A stretch of DNA of 36,636 nt. It comes from Brevibacillus choshinensis. GTDB taxonomy: Bacteria > Bacillota > Bacilli > Brevibacillales > Brevibacillaceae. The notes beneath the pieces were generated by a model that saw only the letters and a list, made by a program, of their open reading frames with translations, was not told the DNA's origin and did not search any database. How positions within the stretch are numbered: the stretch's first letter is position 1; every line of letters starts with the position of its first letter. This document shows, piece after piece, positions 1-7,069 of the stretch. Both the position numbers and the translations under genes were made by a program. The stretch is taken from positions 278,518 through 315,153 of the forward strand of contig NZ_LJJB01000015.1 in assembly GCF_001420695.1 (NCBI RefSeq), read 5' to 3'.

Positions 1-185
1 GGATCATGCGATCCAAAAACCTATCCGGTATTAGCATAAGTTTCCCTATGTTATCCCAGTCTGAGAGGCAGGTTGCCTACGTGTTACTCACCCGTCCGCC
101 GCTAGCCCCCGAAGGGACTCGCTCGACTTGCATGTATTAGGCACGCCGCCAGCGTTCGTCCTGAGCCAGGATCAAACTCTCCAAT
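1..185 (-). rRNA. rrs: 16S ribosomal RNA, 5' end (partial)
   Basis: Read on the minus strand, the sequence starts with GGAGAGTTTGATCCTGGCTC, the universal 16S 5' segment, and continues into helix 6-10 sequence to the window edge. The mature 5' end lies near 183-185 by analogy with other Bacilli. The gene runs off the left edge, so only about the first 180 nt are present. It is transcribed in the same direction as the tRNA cluster to its right. Confidence 0.97.
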
Positions 186-298
186 AAAGTTTGTATCTGG
201 TTCAAAACTGGCAAATCATTTAATGATAGACTCATCAACGCTTTCGCTGTTCAGTTTTCAAAGAGCATCTTATCCAACGGCCTCAACCGCGGAACTCT

Positions 299-327
299 AT
301 ATTATCAAATCGAGCGGAACAAGTCAA
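299..327 (-). promoter_or_regulatory. rRNA operon promoter
   Basis: On the minus strand, TTGACT (327-322) is followed after exactly 17 nt by TAATAT (304-299), a near-consensus sigma-A promoter upstream of the 16S gene. The transcribed leader at about 250-275 contains TGCTCTTTGAAAACTGAACA, which resembles the boxA-like antitermination region of Bacillus rRNA leaders. The 16S gene therefore has its own promoter although a tRNA cluster lies directly upstream. Confidence 0.8.
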
Positions 328-448
328 CAACTTTTTCAATCACACTCAATTTGTTCTACCACACTATACATTTTCGTGGGCAGAAACTCACTTTAACATG
401 TATTCACCAGTAAAACAAGAGTTTTCTACTCTCATACTTAGTTATACA

Positions 449-533
449 TGGTGCGGTCGGCGAGACTCGAACTCGCACGGGTCGCCCCGCCACCCCCTCA
501 AGATGGTGTGTCTGCCAATTCCACCACGACCGC
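449..533 (-). tRNA. tRNA-Leu (GAG)
   Basis: Class II tRNA with a long variable arm. The acceptor GCGGTCG pairs with CGACCGC, the anticodon loop is TTGAGGG (anticodon GAG), and CCA is encoded at 451-449. It is the last tRNA before the rRNA promoter. Confidence 0.93.
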
Positions 534-545
534 AAAACGAAAAGG

Positions 546-633
546 CGGAGAGTGAGGGATTCGAACCCTCGCTACACTTGCGCATACTAACGGTTTAGCA
601 AACCGTCCCCTTCGGCCTCTTGGGTAACTCTCC
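546..633 (-). tRNA. tRNA-Ser (GCT)
   Basis: Class II tRNA with acceptor GGAGAGT/ACTCTCC, anticodon loop TTGCTAA (anticodon GCT) and a long variable arm. The discriminator is G and the 3' CCA is not fully encoded (CCT follows). Confidence 0.93.
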
Positions 634-641
634 ACAAATCA

Positions 642-715
642 TGGAGCGGGTGATGGGAATCGAACCCACGCGACCAGCTTGGAAGGCTGGAGTTCTACCA
701 TTGAACTACACCCGC
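642..715 (-). tRNA. tRNA-Gly (TCC)
   Basis: Acceptor GCGGGTG/CACCCGC, anticodon loop CTTCCAA (TCC), CCA encoded. The gene body looks identical to the copy at 35632-35705 in the second cluster. Confidence 0.95.
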
Positions 716-722
716 AAAAATA

Positions 723-804
723 TGGTGCCGGTGAAGGGACTTGAACCCCCACGGTTTCCCTCACGATTTTGAGTCGCGCGCGTCTGCCATTCCGCCACAC
801 CGGC
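723..804 (-). tRNA. tRNA-Leu (CAA)
   Basis: Class II tRNA with acceptor GCCGGTG, anticodon loop CTCAAAA (CAA), long variable arm and encoded CCA. Confidence 0.93.
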
Positions 805-822
805 TTATCCAGTTGCAAAACA

Positions 823-899
823 TGGTCGGGAAGACAGGATTCGAACCTGCGACCCCTTGGTCCCAAGCCAAGTACTCTACCAAGCTGAGCTACTTCCCG
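823..899 (-). tRNA. tRNA-Pro (TGG)
   Basis: Acceptor CGGGAAG/CTTCCCG, anticodon loop CTTGGGA (TGG), CCA encoded. It has a matching copy at 35713-35789. Confidence 0.95.
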
Positions 900-927
900 A
901 CTGTATTCTTTTCACTTTTGAAAAAAG

Positions 928-1004
928 TGGCGTGCCCTGAGAGATTCGAACTCCCGACCTTTTGATTCGTAGTCAAACGCTCTATCCAGCTGAGCTAAGG
1001 GCAC
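928..1004 (-). tRNA. tRNA-Arg (ACG)
   Basis: Acceptor GTGCCCT/AGGGCAC, anticodon loop CTACGAA (ACG, read as ICG), discriminator G, CCA encoded. The second-cluster copy at 35867-35940 lacks the encoded CCA. Confidence 0.95.
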
Positions 1005-1007
1005 ATA

Positions 1008-1083
1008 TGGAGCGGACGAAGGGTCTCGAACCCTCGACCTTCGCCTTGGCAAGGCGACGCTCTACCAATTGAGCTACGTCCGC
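1008..1083 (-). tRNA. tRNA-Gly (GCC)
   Basis: Acceptor GCGGACG/CGTCCGC, anticodon loop TTGCCAA (GCC), CCA encoded. Confidence 0.95.
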
Positions 1084-1100
1084 ATATTAAGAACTGAGGT

Positions 1101-1151
1101 CCCCGATAAGTATTCGGAATGTGCTCCAACGGCACGCTTTACTATTTGGGG
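1101..1151 (-). repeat. tRNA-spacer hairpin, copy 1
   Basis: The spacer between tRNA-Gly and tRNA-Lys can fold. CCCCGATAAGT (1101-1111) pairs imperfectly with ACTATTTGGGG (1141-1151), and GTGC/GCAC forms an inner stem. Spacers at 1879-1949 and 36495-36565 have the same plan and share sequence blocks, so this is one family of structured spacers. A role in tRNA precursor processing is possible but not shown. Confidence 0.55.
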
Positions 1152-1162
1152 AGCTAAAAAAC

Positions 1163-1238
1163 TGGTGAGCCATGAAGGACTCGAACCTTCGACCCTCTGA
1201 TTAAAAGTCAGATGCTCTACCAACTGAGCTAATGGCTC
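1163..1238 (-). tRNA. tRNA-Lys (TTT)
   Basis: Acceptor GAGCCAT/ATGGCTC, anticodon TTT in loop CTTTTAA, CCA encoded. A copy lies at 35979-36054. Confidence 0.95.
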
Positions 1239-1248
1239 ATACATGAAA

Positions 1249-1323
1249 TGGCTGGGGTACTAGAATTCGAACCTAGGAATGACGGAGTCAAAGTCCGTTG
1301 CCTTACCGCTTGGCTATACCCCA
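1249..1323 (-). tRNA. tRNA-Gln (TTG)
   Basis: Acceptor TGGGGTA/TACCCCA, anticodon loop CTTTGAC (TTG), CCA encoded. A near-identical copy lies at 36062-36136; the two differ in the T arm (GAATTC here, GGATTT there on the plus strand). Confidence 0.95.
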
Positions 1324-1339
1324 ACAGCCAAGTATAAAC

Positions 1340-1424
1340 TGGTGGGGAGAGACGGATTCGAACCGCCGAACCCAGAGGGAGCAGATTTACAGTCTGCCGC
1401 GTTTAGCCACTTCGCTATCTCCCC
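1340..1424 (-). tRNA. tRNA-Tyr (GTA)
   Basis: Class II-type variable arm, acceptor GGGGAGA/TCTCCCC, anticodon GTA in loop CTGTAAA, CCA encoded. A copy lies at 36157-36241. Confidence 0.95.
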
Positions 1425-1435
1425 AAAGACAAAAA

Positions 1436-1511
1436 TGGTGCCGGCGATAGGACTTGAACCCACAACCCCCTGATTACAAGTCAGGTGCTCTACCAATTGA
1501 GCTACACCGGC
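1436..1511 (-). tRNA. tRNA-Thr (TGT)
   Basis: Acceptor GCCGGTG/CGCCGGC, anticodon loop CTTGTAA (TGT), CCA encoded. Confidence 0.95.
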
Positions 1512-1521
1512 ATATTTATTA

Positions 1522-1597
<76 letters not shown>

Positions 1598-1631
1598 ACA
1601 TTTGTTTCATTCGCCATTTCTCGAAGGAAAA

Positions 1632-1708
1632 TGGCGGAGCTGACGGGACTCGAACCCGCGACCTCCGGTGTGACAGACCGGCGTGAACTCCAACTTCACC
1701 ACAGCTCC
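1632..1708 (-). tRNA. tRNA-Asp (GTC)
   Basis: Acceptor GGAGCTG/CAGCTCC, anticodon loop CTGTCAC (GTC), discriminator G, CCA encoded. Confidence 0.95.
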
Positions 1709-1712
1709 ATTT

Positions 1713-1789
<77 letters not shown>

Positions 1790-1798
1790 ACAATATTA

Positions 1799-1874
1799 TG
1801 GTGGAGGCTGACGGGATCGAACCGCCGACCCTCTGCTTGTAAGGCAGATGCTCTCCCAGCTGAGCTAAGCCTCC
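1799..1874 (-). tRNA. tRNA-Val (TAC)
   Basis: Acceptor GGAGGCT/AGCCTCC, anticodon loop CTTACAA (TAC), CCA encoded. A copy lies at 36414-36489, with an additional 3' fragment at 36255-36275. Confidence 0.95.
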
Positions 1875-1878
1875 AGAT

Positions 1879-1949
1879 CCCCAACTCGTTGTCGGGGTCC
1901 CCGCAAAGTACTCGGTGTTGCTTTGAATCATCCGCTTCACTTTGTGGGG
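1879..1949 (-). repeat. tRNA-spacer hairpin, copy 2
   Basis: The Val-Glu spacer holds two stems: CCCC/GGGG at 1879-1897, and CCCCGCAAAGT (1899-1909) with ACTTTGTGGGG (1939-1949), about 11 bp with one G-T pair. Nearly the same element sits between Val and Glu in the second cluster (36495-36565), and a diverged relative lies at 1101-1151. The spacer is therefore conserved together with its neighbouring tRNAs. Confidence 0.65.
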
Positions 1950-1957
1950 AAATTAGG

Positions 1958-2031
1958 TGACCCGTAGGGGATTCGAACCCCTGTATGACAGCGTGAAAGG
2001 CTGCTGTGTTAAACCGCTTCACCAACGGGCC
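1958..2031 (-). tRNA. tRNA-Glu (TTC)
   Basis: Acceptor GGCCCGT opposite ACGGGTC, anticodon loop CTTTCAC (TTC), discriminator A. The 3' CCA is not fully encoded (CCT follows). Confidence 0.94.
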
Positions 2032-2044
2032 GTATGTATATTAA

Positions 2045-2137
2045 TGGCGGATGGAGTGGGATTTGAACCCACGAGACGAGTTAACCCCGCCTACACGATT
2101 TCCAATCGTGCTCCTTCGGCCGCTCGGACATCCATCC
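2045..2137 (-). tRNA. tRNA-Ser (GGA)
   Basis: Class II tRNA with acceptor GGATGGA, anticodon loop TTGGAAA (GGA), long variable arm and encoded CCA. Confidence 0.94.
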
Positions 2138-2206
2138 ATGATAGGGATCGAACCTGCTACCTTTTCCTTATCATAGAAACGCTCTTACCGACTGAGCTAC
2201 AAGAGC
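2138..2206 (-). pseudogene. 3'-truncated tRNA-Ile-like relic (GAT)
   Basis: The minus strand reads as a tRNA from a GCTCTTG 5' acceptor arm through a normal D arm, an anticodon arm with loop ATGATAA (anticodon position GAT), and a T arm with TTCGATC. The 3' acceptor half that should pair with GCTCTTG is missing, because tRNA-Ser(GGA) starts three bases after the T arm. The T stem also has a C-A mismatch. An intact tRNA-Ile(GAT) lies at 2423-2499. I read this as a decayed, nonfunctional gene; the anticodon assignment relies on the usual position counting. Confidence 0.7.
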
Positions 2207-2212
2207 ATCATA

Positions 2213-2288
2213 TGGCTCCTCGGGACGGACTCGAACCTCCGACCGATCGGTTAACACCCGATTATTCTACCAACTGAGCTACCGAGGA
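2213..2288 (-). tRNA. tRNA-Asn (GTT)
   Basis: Acceptor TCCTCGG/CCGAGGA, anticodon loop TGTTAAC (GTT), discriminator G, CCA encoded. Confidence 0.95.
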
Positions 2289-2328
2289 ACAGTCTATAGG
2301 TAAGGCTATTCATCCATGAAAAGGATCA

Positions 2329-2404
2329 TGGTGGAGCTGAACGGGATCGAACCGATGACCTCCTGCTTGCAAGGCAGGCGCTCTCCCAACTGAGCTACAG
2401 CCCC
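2329..2404 (-). tRNA. tRNA-Ala (TGC)
   Basis: Anticodon loop CTTGCAA (TGC). Acceptor GGGGCTG opposite CAGCTCC has G-T wobble. CCA is encoded. Confidence 0.95.
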
Positions 2405-2422
2405 ACGAATGGGTATATAAAG

Positions 2423-2499
<77 letters not shown>

Positions 2500-3047
2500 A
2501 TTTCTGTGTCACGGAATTAGAATATTAGCAGGTATAGAACTAAAAATCAATGGTAGTATTAGGAACTAATTGCACAAACTTTTCCGCATCCGTTTTATAA
2601 GCGGGACTAGCTTCCTTCATTGTTTATTATTTTCCCTCGTTGATTCTAGTGCATAAGTATCTGTTTCCTTTTTCGTGATACTACCTTCGTTATCTTTTAA
2701 GCGTATAGGAACGTACAGGATACTTAATGCCATCGGTCGTTCTCAAATCACACCAACGTCTCCACTCATCGCTTCGTTTCAGACGCGGTGCTTTGCGGAA
2801 TGCTCTCAAATTACTCTTGCTTGGTAGTTTGAAATCTCCTCCCCTTCGGTTACCAACTTTAGTTGATTTTCTCATGATGTTATTAATGGCCATGAGCTCC
2901 ACAGTCTTTTTCTTGTTCCCGCGCTTTTCCCTGCCTTCTGCTTTCGATTTCTTTTCATTTTGCCTTTTAATTAGCTGTAATCTATTTCGCTCGGGCTGCC
3001 CGTCTGGCTATTAGCGTACGTTTTTCTTCTTGTTTTTGAGCCTCTAA
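2500..3047. other. Gene-poor stretch with decayed coding sequence
   Basis: This is the stretch between the tRNA cluster and the outer island's left end. It contains no intact gene that I recognise. A basic reading frame (2690-2992, minus) and a short downstream frame (about 2540-2620, minus, beginning MKEASPAYKTD and overlapping the upstream frame in ATGA style) look like remains of once-coding DNA. No promoter or RNA structure stands out. The text at 2537-2571 shares two short blocks with the sequence just downstream of glmS (see findings). Confidence 0.4.
2690..2992 (-). pseudogene. Decayed small basic protein, unrecognised
   Basis: An open minus-strand frame of about 100 codons runs from a stop near 2993 to TAA at 2690. 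It is very rich in Lys/Arg (for example QNEKKSKAEGREKRGNKKK) and ends YPVRSYTLKR. There is no ATG near the open 5' end; the first candidate start is GTG at 2902, without a convincing ribosome binding site. I do not recognise a family. The composition resembles a DNA-binding or mobile-element protein, and the missing start suggests a 5'-truncated relic. A genuine 70-residue protein from GTG 2902 is the alternative. Confidence 0.3.
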
Positions 3048-3204
3048 TGTACAGTGATAATAAAGTTTTAGACTCACGTTGTTGATCTAATCAGTTTTTT
3101 GCGTTGCTAAATCTGCTGCCTTCGTAAAATTAGTTTTAGACTATCCTTGTTAAATGAGCCAGAGGCAGTCCAGGACACGATAATAAAGTCCTAGACTGCC
3201 TCTG
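3048..3204 (+). repeat. Probable Tn7-like left end of the outer island
   Basis: The end begins TGTACAGTGA at 3048. Three spaced copies of a TnsB-site-like motif follow, in the same orientation: TAATAAAGTTTTAGACTC (3058-3075), AAATTAGTTTTAGACTA (3127-3143) and TAATAAAGTCCTAGACTG (3181-3198). The spacing of about 70 and 54 bp matches the proven left end at 12711 and the three-site plan of Tn7-L. The terminal eight bases TGTACAGT differ by one from those of the older right end at 12706. The flanking TCTAA does not match a target duplication at that right end, so the pairing is uncertain. A 17-bp inverted repeat (3160-3176/3188-3204, one mismatch) surrounds the third site. Confidence 0.7.
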
Positions 3205-3209
3205 TATCA

Positions 3210-3235
3210 TTAACCTAACGATACCCGTTAGGTTA
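3210..3235 (-). terminator. Hairpin at the end of the NUDIX gene
   Basis: TTAACCTAACG pairs with CGTTAGGTTAA around a short ATACC loop. The stop codon of the NUDIX gene (3230-3228) lies inside the 3' arm on the plus strand. No long T-run follows on the minus strand, so it is a weak terminator or an mRNA-stabilising stem. Confidence 0.5.
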
Positions 3236-3677
3236 ATGAATTGTAAGTTTTAATAGTTTGTTTCCCTTGAAAATCGTAAGGGATGACGTCGGATTCGATA
3301 AGTTTTTTTATACCGTACTTATAATAAGGCATTTTCTGATCAGCCTCATCAAGACCAACCCACTTTACTTCTGCTATCTCATGTGGTCGTGTGATCATAA
3401 TATCCGCACTTTTGGCTTTTGCTTTAAAGGTTACAAATACTACGTGTTCACCTTTGTCTTCAAAAAAGCACTCGTTTACTGCACTAATACCTATTAATTC
3501 AACCTCAATACCTGTTTCTTCTCTTGTCTCCCTCATCGCTGCTGAAGACAATGACTCATCGATCTCTACAGCACCGCCAGGTAACGACCAACTTGAGGAG
3601 TGGATATTTCTAACGATTAAGACCTTGTCTTGATCCTCATTTGTAATCAGTGCATATGCAACATCAACTCTAAACAT
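3228..3677 (-). CDS. NUDIX hydrolase
   Basis: This 149-residue cytoplasmic NUDIX pyrophosphohydrolase should cleave a nucleoside diphosphate linked to another moiety; the substrate cannot be read from sequence. The Nudix box is complete: GGAVEIDESLSSAAMRETRE followed by ETGIEV matches GX5EX7REUXEEXGU at about residues 34-60. Residues 1-25 (FRVDVAYALITNEDQDKVLIV) form the usual first strands. ATG at 3677 is preceded by AAGGAGG at good spacing. It is monocistronic, ends in a hairpin, and is the first gene inside the outer island's left end. MutT-type housecleaning or ADP-ribose pyrophosphatase activity are both possible. Confidence 0.88.
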   Translation of the reverse strand: MFRVDVAYALITNEDQDKVLIVRNIHSSSWSLPGGAVEIDESLSSAAMRETREETGIEVELIGISAVNECFFEDKGEHVVFVTFKAKAKSADIMITRPHEIAEVKWVGLDEADQKMPYYKYGIKKLIESDVIPYDFQGKQTIKTYNSLT

Positions 3678-3944
3678 GGATTAGCCTCCTTCCACTATTT
3701 GGGTAATAGAGTATTCGATAAGTATTCATTAAAACCTTCAGTTTTGGATAAAACTTCCAGTTAGTTTAGTAAAGGCTACCAGCATTAGCACCGGCAGCCT
3801 TCTATCGTTTTATTCCCCTATCGAACCCGTTAGTTTAACTCTGCATGATTCTTTTTCAAACGCTCTTTTCGTAAATATTGTTGCTAAATATGCATTTATG
3901 TTGATTTCATATTCCGAATACTGTATGGAATCCTTTAGTTAGGA

Positions 3945-3950
3945 TATAAT
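3945..3950 (+). promoter_or_regulatory. Candidate -10 box of the YbjQ-like gene
   Basis: A perfect TATAAT lies 35 bp upstream of the ATG. I see no good -35 hexamer at standard spacing (TGTATG at best), so the promoter is weak or activator-dependent. The gene it served is truncated. Confidence 0.35.
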
Positions 3951-3984
3951 AACCAAAATTTAAATTCGAGAAGGGGTGGATACT

Positions 3985-4161
3985 ATGCTTGTGGTAACAA
4001 CTGAAAATATTCAAGGTTATAAAGTTGTCGAAGTAAAAGGACCCGTGTTTGGTCTTATTGTTAGAAGCAGAGGGCTTGGTGGTGACATAGCGGCTGGTTT
4101 GAAATCCCTCGTTGGCGGGGAAATTCCCGGCTTTCCCTTTCAAAAAAACCGGAGCTCCTAG
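3985..4161 (+). pseudogene. YbjQ/UPF0145-family gene, 3'-truncated
   Basis: The first 45 or so residues (MLVVTTENIQGYKVVEVKGP, then the VRSRGLGGDIAAGLKSLVGGEI core) are a clear match to the YbjQ/UPF0145 heavy-metal-binding-like family, whose members are about 105 residues long. After GGEI the reading frame departs into unrelated PGFPFQKNRSS and stops, so the second half, normally rich in Glu/Ala and ending in a Val-rich strand, is gone. ATG at 3985 was chosen because AAGGGGTGG lies upstream; the GTG nine bases earlier overlaps that site. The break lies about 60 bp from the end of the convergent MFS gene, which suggests a deletion junction. Confidence 0.7.
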
Positions 4162-4172
4162 CTTCAGTATAT

Positions 4173-5408
4173 CTATGCATGATTAGCAGACTCTTCTGCT
4201 TCCAACCTTAGCTTTTTGGTTCTAATCGTTAGTCCGGCTATTACAGGAATGACCGTACAAATAACTAAGAACAGGAGTGCGGCATCGTAGGATCCTGTAG
4301 TTATGATGTAACCCATGGCAGACGGAGCAATAACACCAGCAATATACCCGCCGAAATTAATAGCTCCTGTTGCTGAGCCAATGACCTCTTGAGGCATGAG
4401 TTTCAATGGCATTGAGAACACGGTTGTGTTTACAAAGGTGATGCCAATCATACAAAGCGTATTATAAAATACGGCCAGTTGTATTGTAGGAGCTGTAAAC
4501 ATCAAATACAAAAAGATACCGGAAATGAGCGCTCCGAAAGTACCCCAATATTTTTCTTTCCCTTTCAAATATTTGTCCAGCATCCAACCACTGAAAATCG
4601 TAAAAACAACTCCGGCAATTGCAGGGATGGAAGAAATCAAGCCCGTAGACACCATATTCAAATGACGAACATTGATCCAGTATGAAGGCATCCATGAGAT
4701 GAGCCCCCAGGTGACAATACTCATACCGAACCACATGAGTAACAAACTCCATACCATCGGTGTCTTGAGTACTTGTTTCATGGACGGCTTCACCATGGGT
4801 TGCTCTTTACCCTCAATCACATTTGTTGCAAGTTTTTGTTCACGCTTCGGTAGAAAACGCCATAAAAGCACCGTTATGAGTACTCCTAAAATTCCAAATA
4901 TACCGAACATACTTCTCCACCCTGTACTCAGGATCAGCCATGATGCAAGAATCCCACCTAACATTGCTCCAAACGGGCTTGCGGCGAGTAACACGGATTT
5001 TGCTCTTGCTCTTTCTGGTTTTGTAAAGTTTTCACCAATAGCAACAGAGCTAGCAGAAGGAAAGCTTCCCTCACCTAGTCCAAACAGAAAACGAATCAAT
5101 ATCAAAGATCCTAATGACCATCCGGCACCGGTCAATGCCGTAAATATGGACCACAGGGCCACTGAAATTATCAAGACATTTCTTGAGCCTTTCTTATCTG
5201 CCCACCAACCTCCAAGAAGCTGCATAATTGCATAGCTTAGAAAGAAACTACTAAGTATTAGCCCTGTTTGCTTTGCATCGAATCCTAACTCTTTGCCCAT
5301 CGGAATAACTGCAAAATTAATGGCGACTTTATCGATATTGCCTACTAGCCAGGCCAAAAATAAGATCACTAATAATATATACTTACGTTTCTGATTCACT
5401 TGTTCCAT
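4173..5408 (-). CDS. MFS transporter, anion:cation symporter type
   Basis: This 411-residue membrane protein has about 12 predicted hydrophobic segments and a charged cytoplasmic loop near residues 185-210. The N-terminal half (GNIDKVAINFAVIPMGKELG, GGWWADKKGSR, FLFGLGEGSFPSAS) matches the MFS anion:cation symporter group that includes hexuronate, galactonate and phthalate permeases. It probably imports an organic anion by proton symport. ATG at 5408 has AAAGGAGC upstream. It lies 28 bp downstream of the M20 amidohydrolase gene in the same direction, so the pair is an operon: the transporter likely brings in the conjugate that the hydrolase cleaves. The substrate is unknown. Confidence 0.88.
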   Translation of the reverse strand: MEQVNQKRKYILLVILFLAWLVGNIDKVAINFAVIPMGKELGFDAKQTGLILSSFFLSYAIMQLLGGWWADKKGSRNVLIISVALWSIFTALTGAGWSLGSLILIRFLFGLGEGSFPSASSVAIGENFTKPERARAKSVLLAASPFGAMLGGILASWLILSTGWRSMFGIFGILGVLITVLLWRFLPKREQKLATNVIEGKEQPMVKPSMKQVLKTPMVWSLLLMWFGMSIVTWGLISWMPSYWINVRHLNMVSTGLISSIPAIAGVVFTIFSGWMLDKYLKGKEKYWGTFGALISGIFLYLMFTAPTIQLAVFYNTLCMIGITFVNTTVFSMPLKLMPQEVIGSATGAINFGGYIAGVIAPSAMGYIITTGSYDAALLFLVICTVIPVIAGLTIRTKKLRLEAEESANHA

Positions 5409-5436
5409 GCAATTCGCTCCTTTTTTGGGGTTGGCT

Positions 5437-6855
5437 TTAATCCACGTTTCTTCCTTTTTTTATAGGCGAAGGTTTCACATAACTTGGGATAGGGCAAACA
5501 TACTGACTGTCACCTAAAATTTCTCTAAGCTCTGTTTTAGCTTTTTCAATAAGATCTGGGTTTTGCATGATCTCGAACGCAGTAGCGGCGATGACTTTTC
5601 CTGCGTGAAGCATACCCTTATGCGCGATAGATGCCTTTCCTTGCGTTACCATTTGCCAGCTATGCGGAGATGTACCTACGGCCGAAGTAGACACAAAGCA
5701 CTGCGCCGTGGGAGTAATCCAACTAACATCTCCCACATCTGAAGAGCCGTAAAGTTGACCAGCATTTGGCACATAAGAGGCGAGGAAATCTGCGAGAACC
5801 TTGTCTTTCAATTGAGGCAGAAATATGTGGCTCTTTTCAGCTTCAGTGAGTGTAGTACGAATATTTTGGGCAAACTTCATTTCCTGCTCGTCATAAGTCG
5901 GTATCCCCAACTTGGTGAAGTTGTCGTGCATCACTTCTTCCAGCGTCGTATTGGGAATAACATTAGATGACCCGGCATCAAATTCAATCTCCAGCTCTGT
6001 TTCCGTCATCAGCGCAGCACCTCGCGCAATATCGCATACCCGTTGATAAATTTCCTCCACCTGAGGTGTTTTAGGAGCACGAATCTTGTACAATACTTCA
6101 GCCTCAGGCTGAACGACATTCGGCGAGAATCCTCCAGTGTTCGTAATCGCATAATGTAAACGCGCATCTTGTATAATGTGTTCACGTAAATAATTGGCTC
6201 CCACATTCATGAGCTCAACAGCATCCATAGCACTTCGACCAAGATGGGGACTTGCAGCTGCGTGCGAGCTTTTGCCTTTGAATCTGAAATATACCTGATT
6301 GGTAGCGAGAAAGCTCATGGACATAACCATATTCATGTCTGCAGGATGCCAAGTCAAGGCGAAGTCGACATCATCAAATAGGCCTTTCCTAGCCATAAAC
6401 CCTTTACCCCCACCGCCTTCTTCTGCCGGACAACCGTAATAACGGACAGTACCTGGTATGTTATTCTCCTCCATGTAATAACGTAAACCTACAGCTGCCG
6501 CAAGTGCACCAGTACCAAGTAAGTTATGTCCGCAACCATGCCCGTTTCCATCCTGCATGATTGGCTCTTTTTGCAAAGATCCACTCTTCTGACTTAGACC
6601 AAACAAGGCATCGAACTCACCTAATATTGCAACAACCGGCTTTCCACTGCCGTAGCTCCCAATGAATGCGGTTTCAATATCTCCCGCTCGTTTTTCAACT
6701 TGGAATCCTTCCGCCTCCAACGTGTTACACAGATATTCGGCCGACTTGTATTCTTCATGCCGTGTCTCAGCATAGTCCCATATTTTGTCACTAGCAAGAA
6801 TAAACACGTCACGCTTCTGCTCAATAATTTCTGAAATGCGGTGTCGATAATCCAT
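5437..6855 (-). CDS. M20-family amidohydrolase, AbgB-like
   Basis: A 472-residue zinc-dependent amidohydrolase/peptidase of the M20 family. The metal-site regions are visible: GNGHGCGHNLLGTGAL (near residue 115), AEEGGGGKGFMARKGLFDDVD, TWHPADMN, and a C-terminal SSDVGDVSW segment. The dimerisation insert (FRFKGKSSHAAASPHLGRSAMDAVELMNVG) lies in the middle. The overall pattern is closest to AbgB, the p-aminobenzoyl-glutamate hydrolase subunit, but no AbgA-like partner is present. ATG at 6855 has GAGGAG upstream; the in-frame extension to 6939 is AT-rich and has no ribosome site. First gene of an operon with the MFS transporter, divergent from the regulator at 7070. The substrate is an N-acyl or amide conjugate that I cannot name. 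Confidence 0.88.
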   Translation of the reverse strand: MDYRHRISEIIEQKRDVFILASDKIWDYAETRHEEYKSAEYLCNTLEAEGFQVEKRAGDIETAFIGSYGSGKPVVAILGEFDALFGLSQKSGSLQKEPIMQDGNGHGCGHNLLGTGALAAAVGLRYYMEENNIPGTVRYYGCPAEEGGGGKGFMARKGLFDDVDFALTWHPADMNMVMSMSFLATNQVYFRFKGKSSHAAASPHLGRSAMDAVELMNVGANYLREHIIQDARLHYAITNTGGFSPNVVQPEAEVLYKIRAPKTPQVEEIYQRVCDIARGAALMTETELEIEFDAGSSNVIPNTTLEEVMHDNFTKLGIPTYDEQEMKFAQNIRTTLTEAEKSHIFLPQLKDKVLADFLASYVPNAGQLYGSSDVGDVSWITPTAQCFVSTSAVGTSPHSWQMVTQGKASIAHKGMLHAGKVIAATAFEIMQNPDLIEKAKTELREILGDSQYVCPIPSYVKPSPIKKGRNVD

Positions 6856-6903
6856 TTCAACACTCCTCAAATTAATTTGGGTCACTATTAGGACGTTGTA
6901 AAA

Positions 6904-6932
6904 AATATAATTCATAGTTAAGATATTTACAA
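6904..6932 (-). promoter_or_regulatory. Candidate promoter of the amidohydrolase/MFS operon
   Basis: On the minus strand TTGTAA (6932-6927) and TATATT (6909-6904) are separated by 17 nt in an A/T-rich divergent intergenic region shared with the regulator gene at 7070. The hexamers are imperfect, fitting an activator- or repressor-controlled promoter. Confidence 0.45.
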
Positions 6933-7069
6933 TATGCAAACCATAAAAATTTTTAAAAAATTAAACAACAGATAACTTATCCTGATCCTTCATTTGTAGA
7001 TATAAAAATTAAAGCTTGATATAATAATTTTGGATTTTTAAAGAGCTTATTTAAAGGAGGCAGTTCCGC

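Noticed and set aside
4672-5235. Plus-strand frame of 187 codons
   Set aside because: It is antisense to the MFS transporter and lacks a ribosome binding site.
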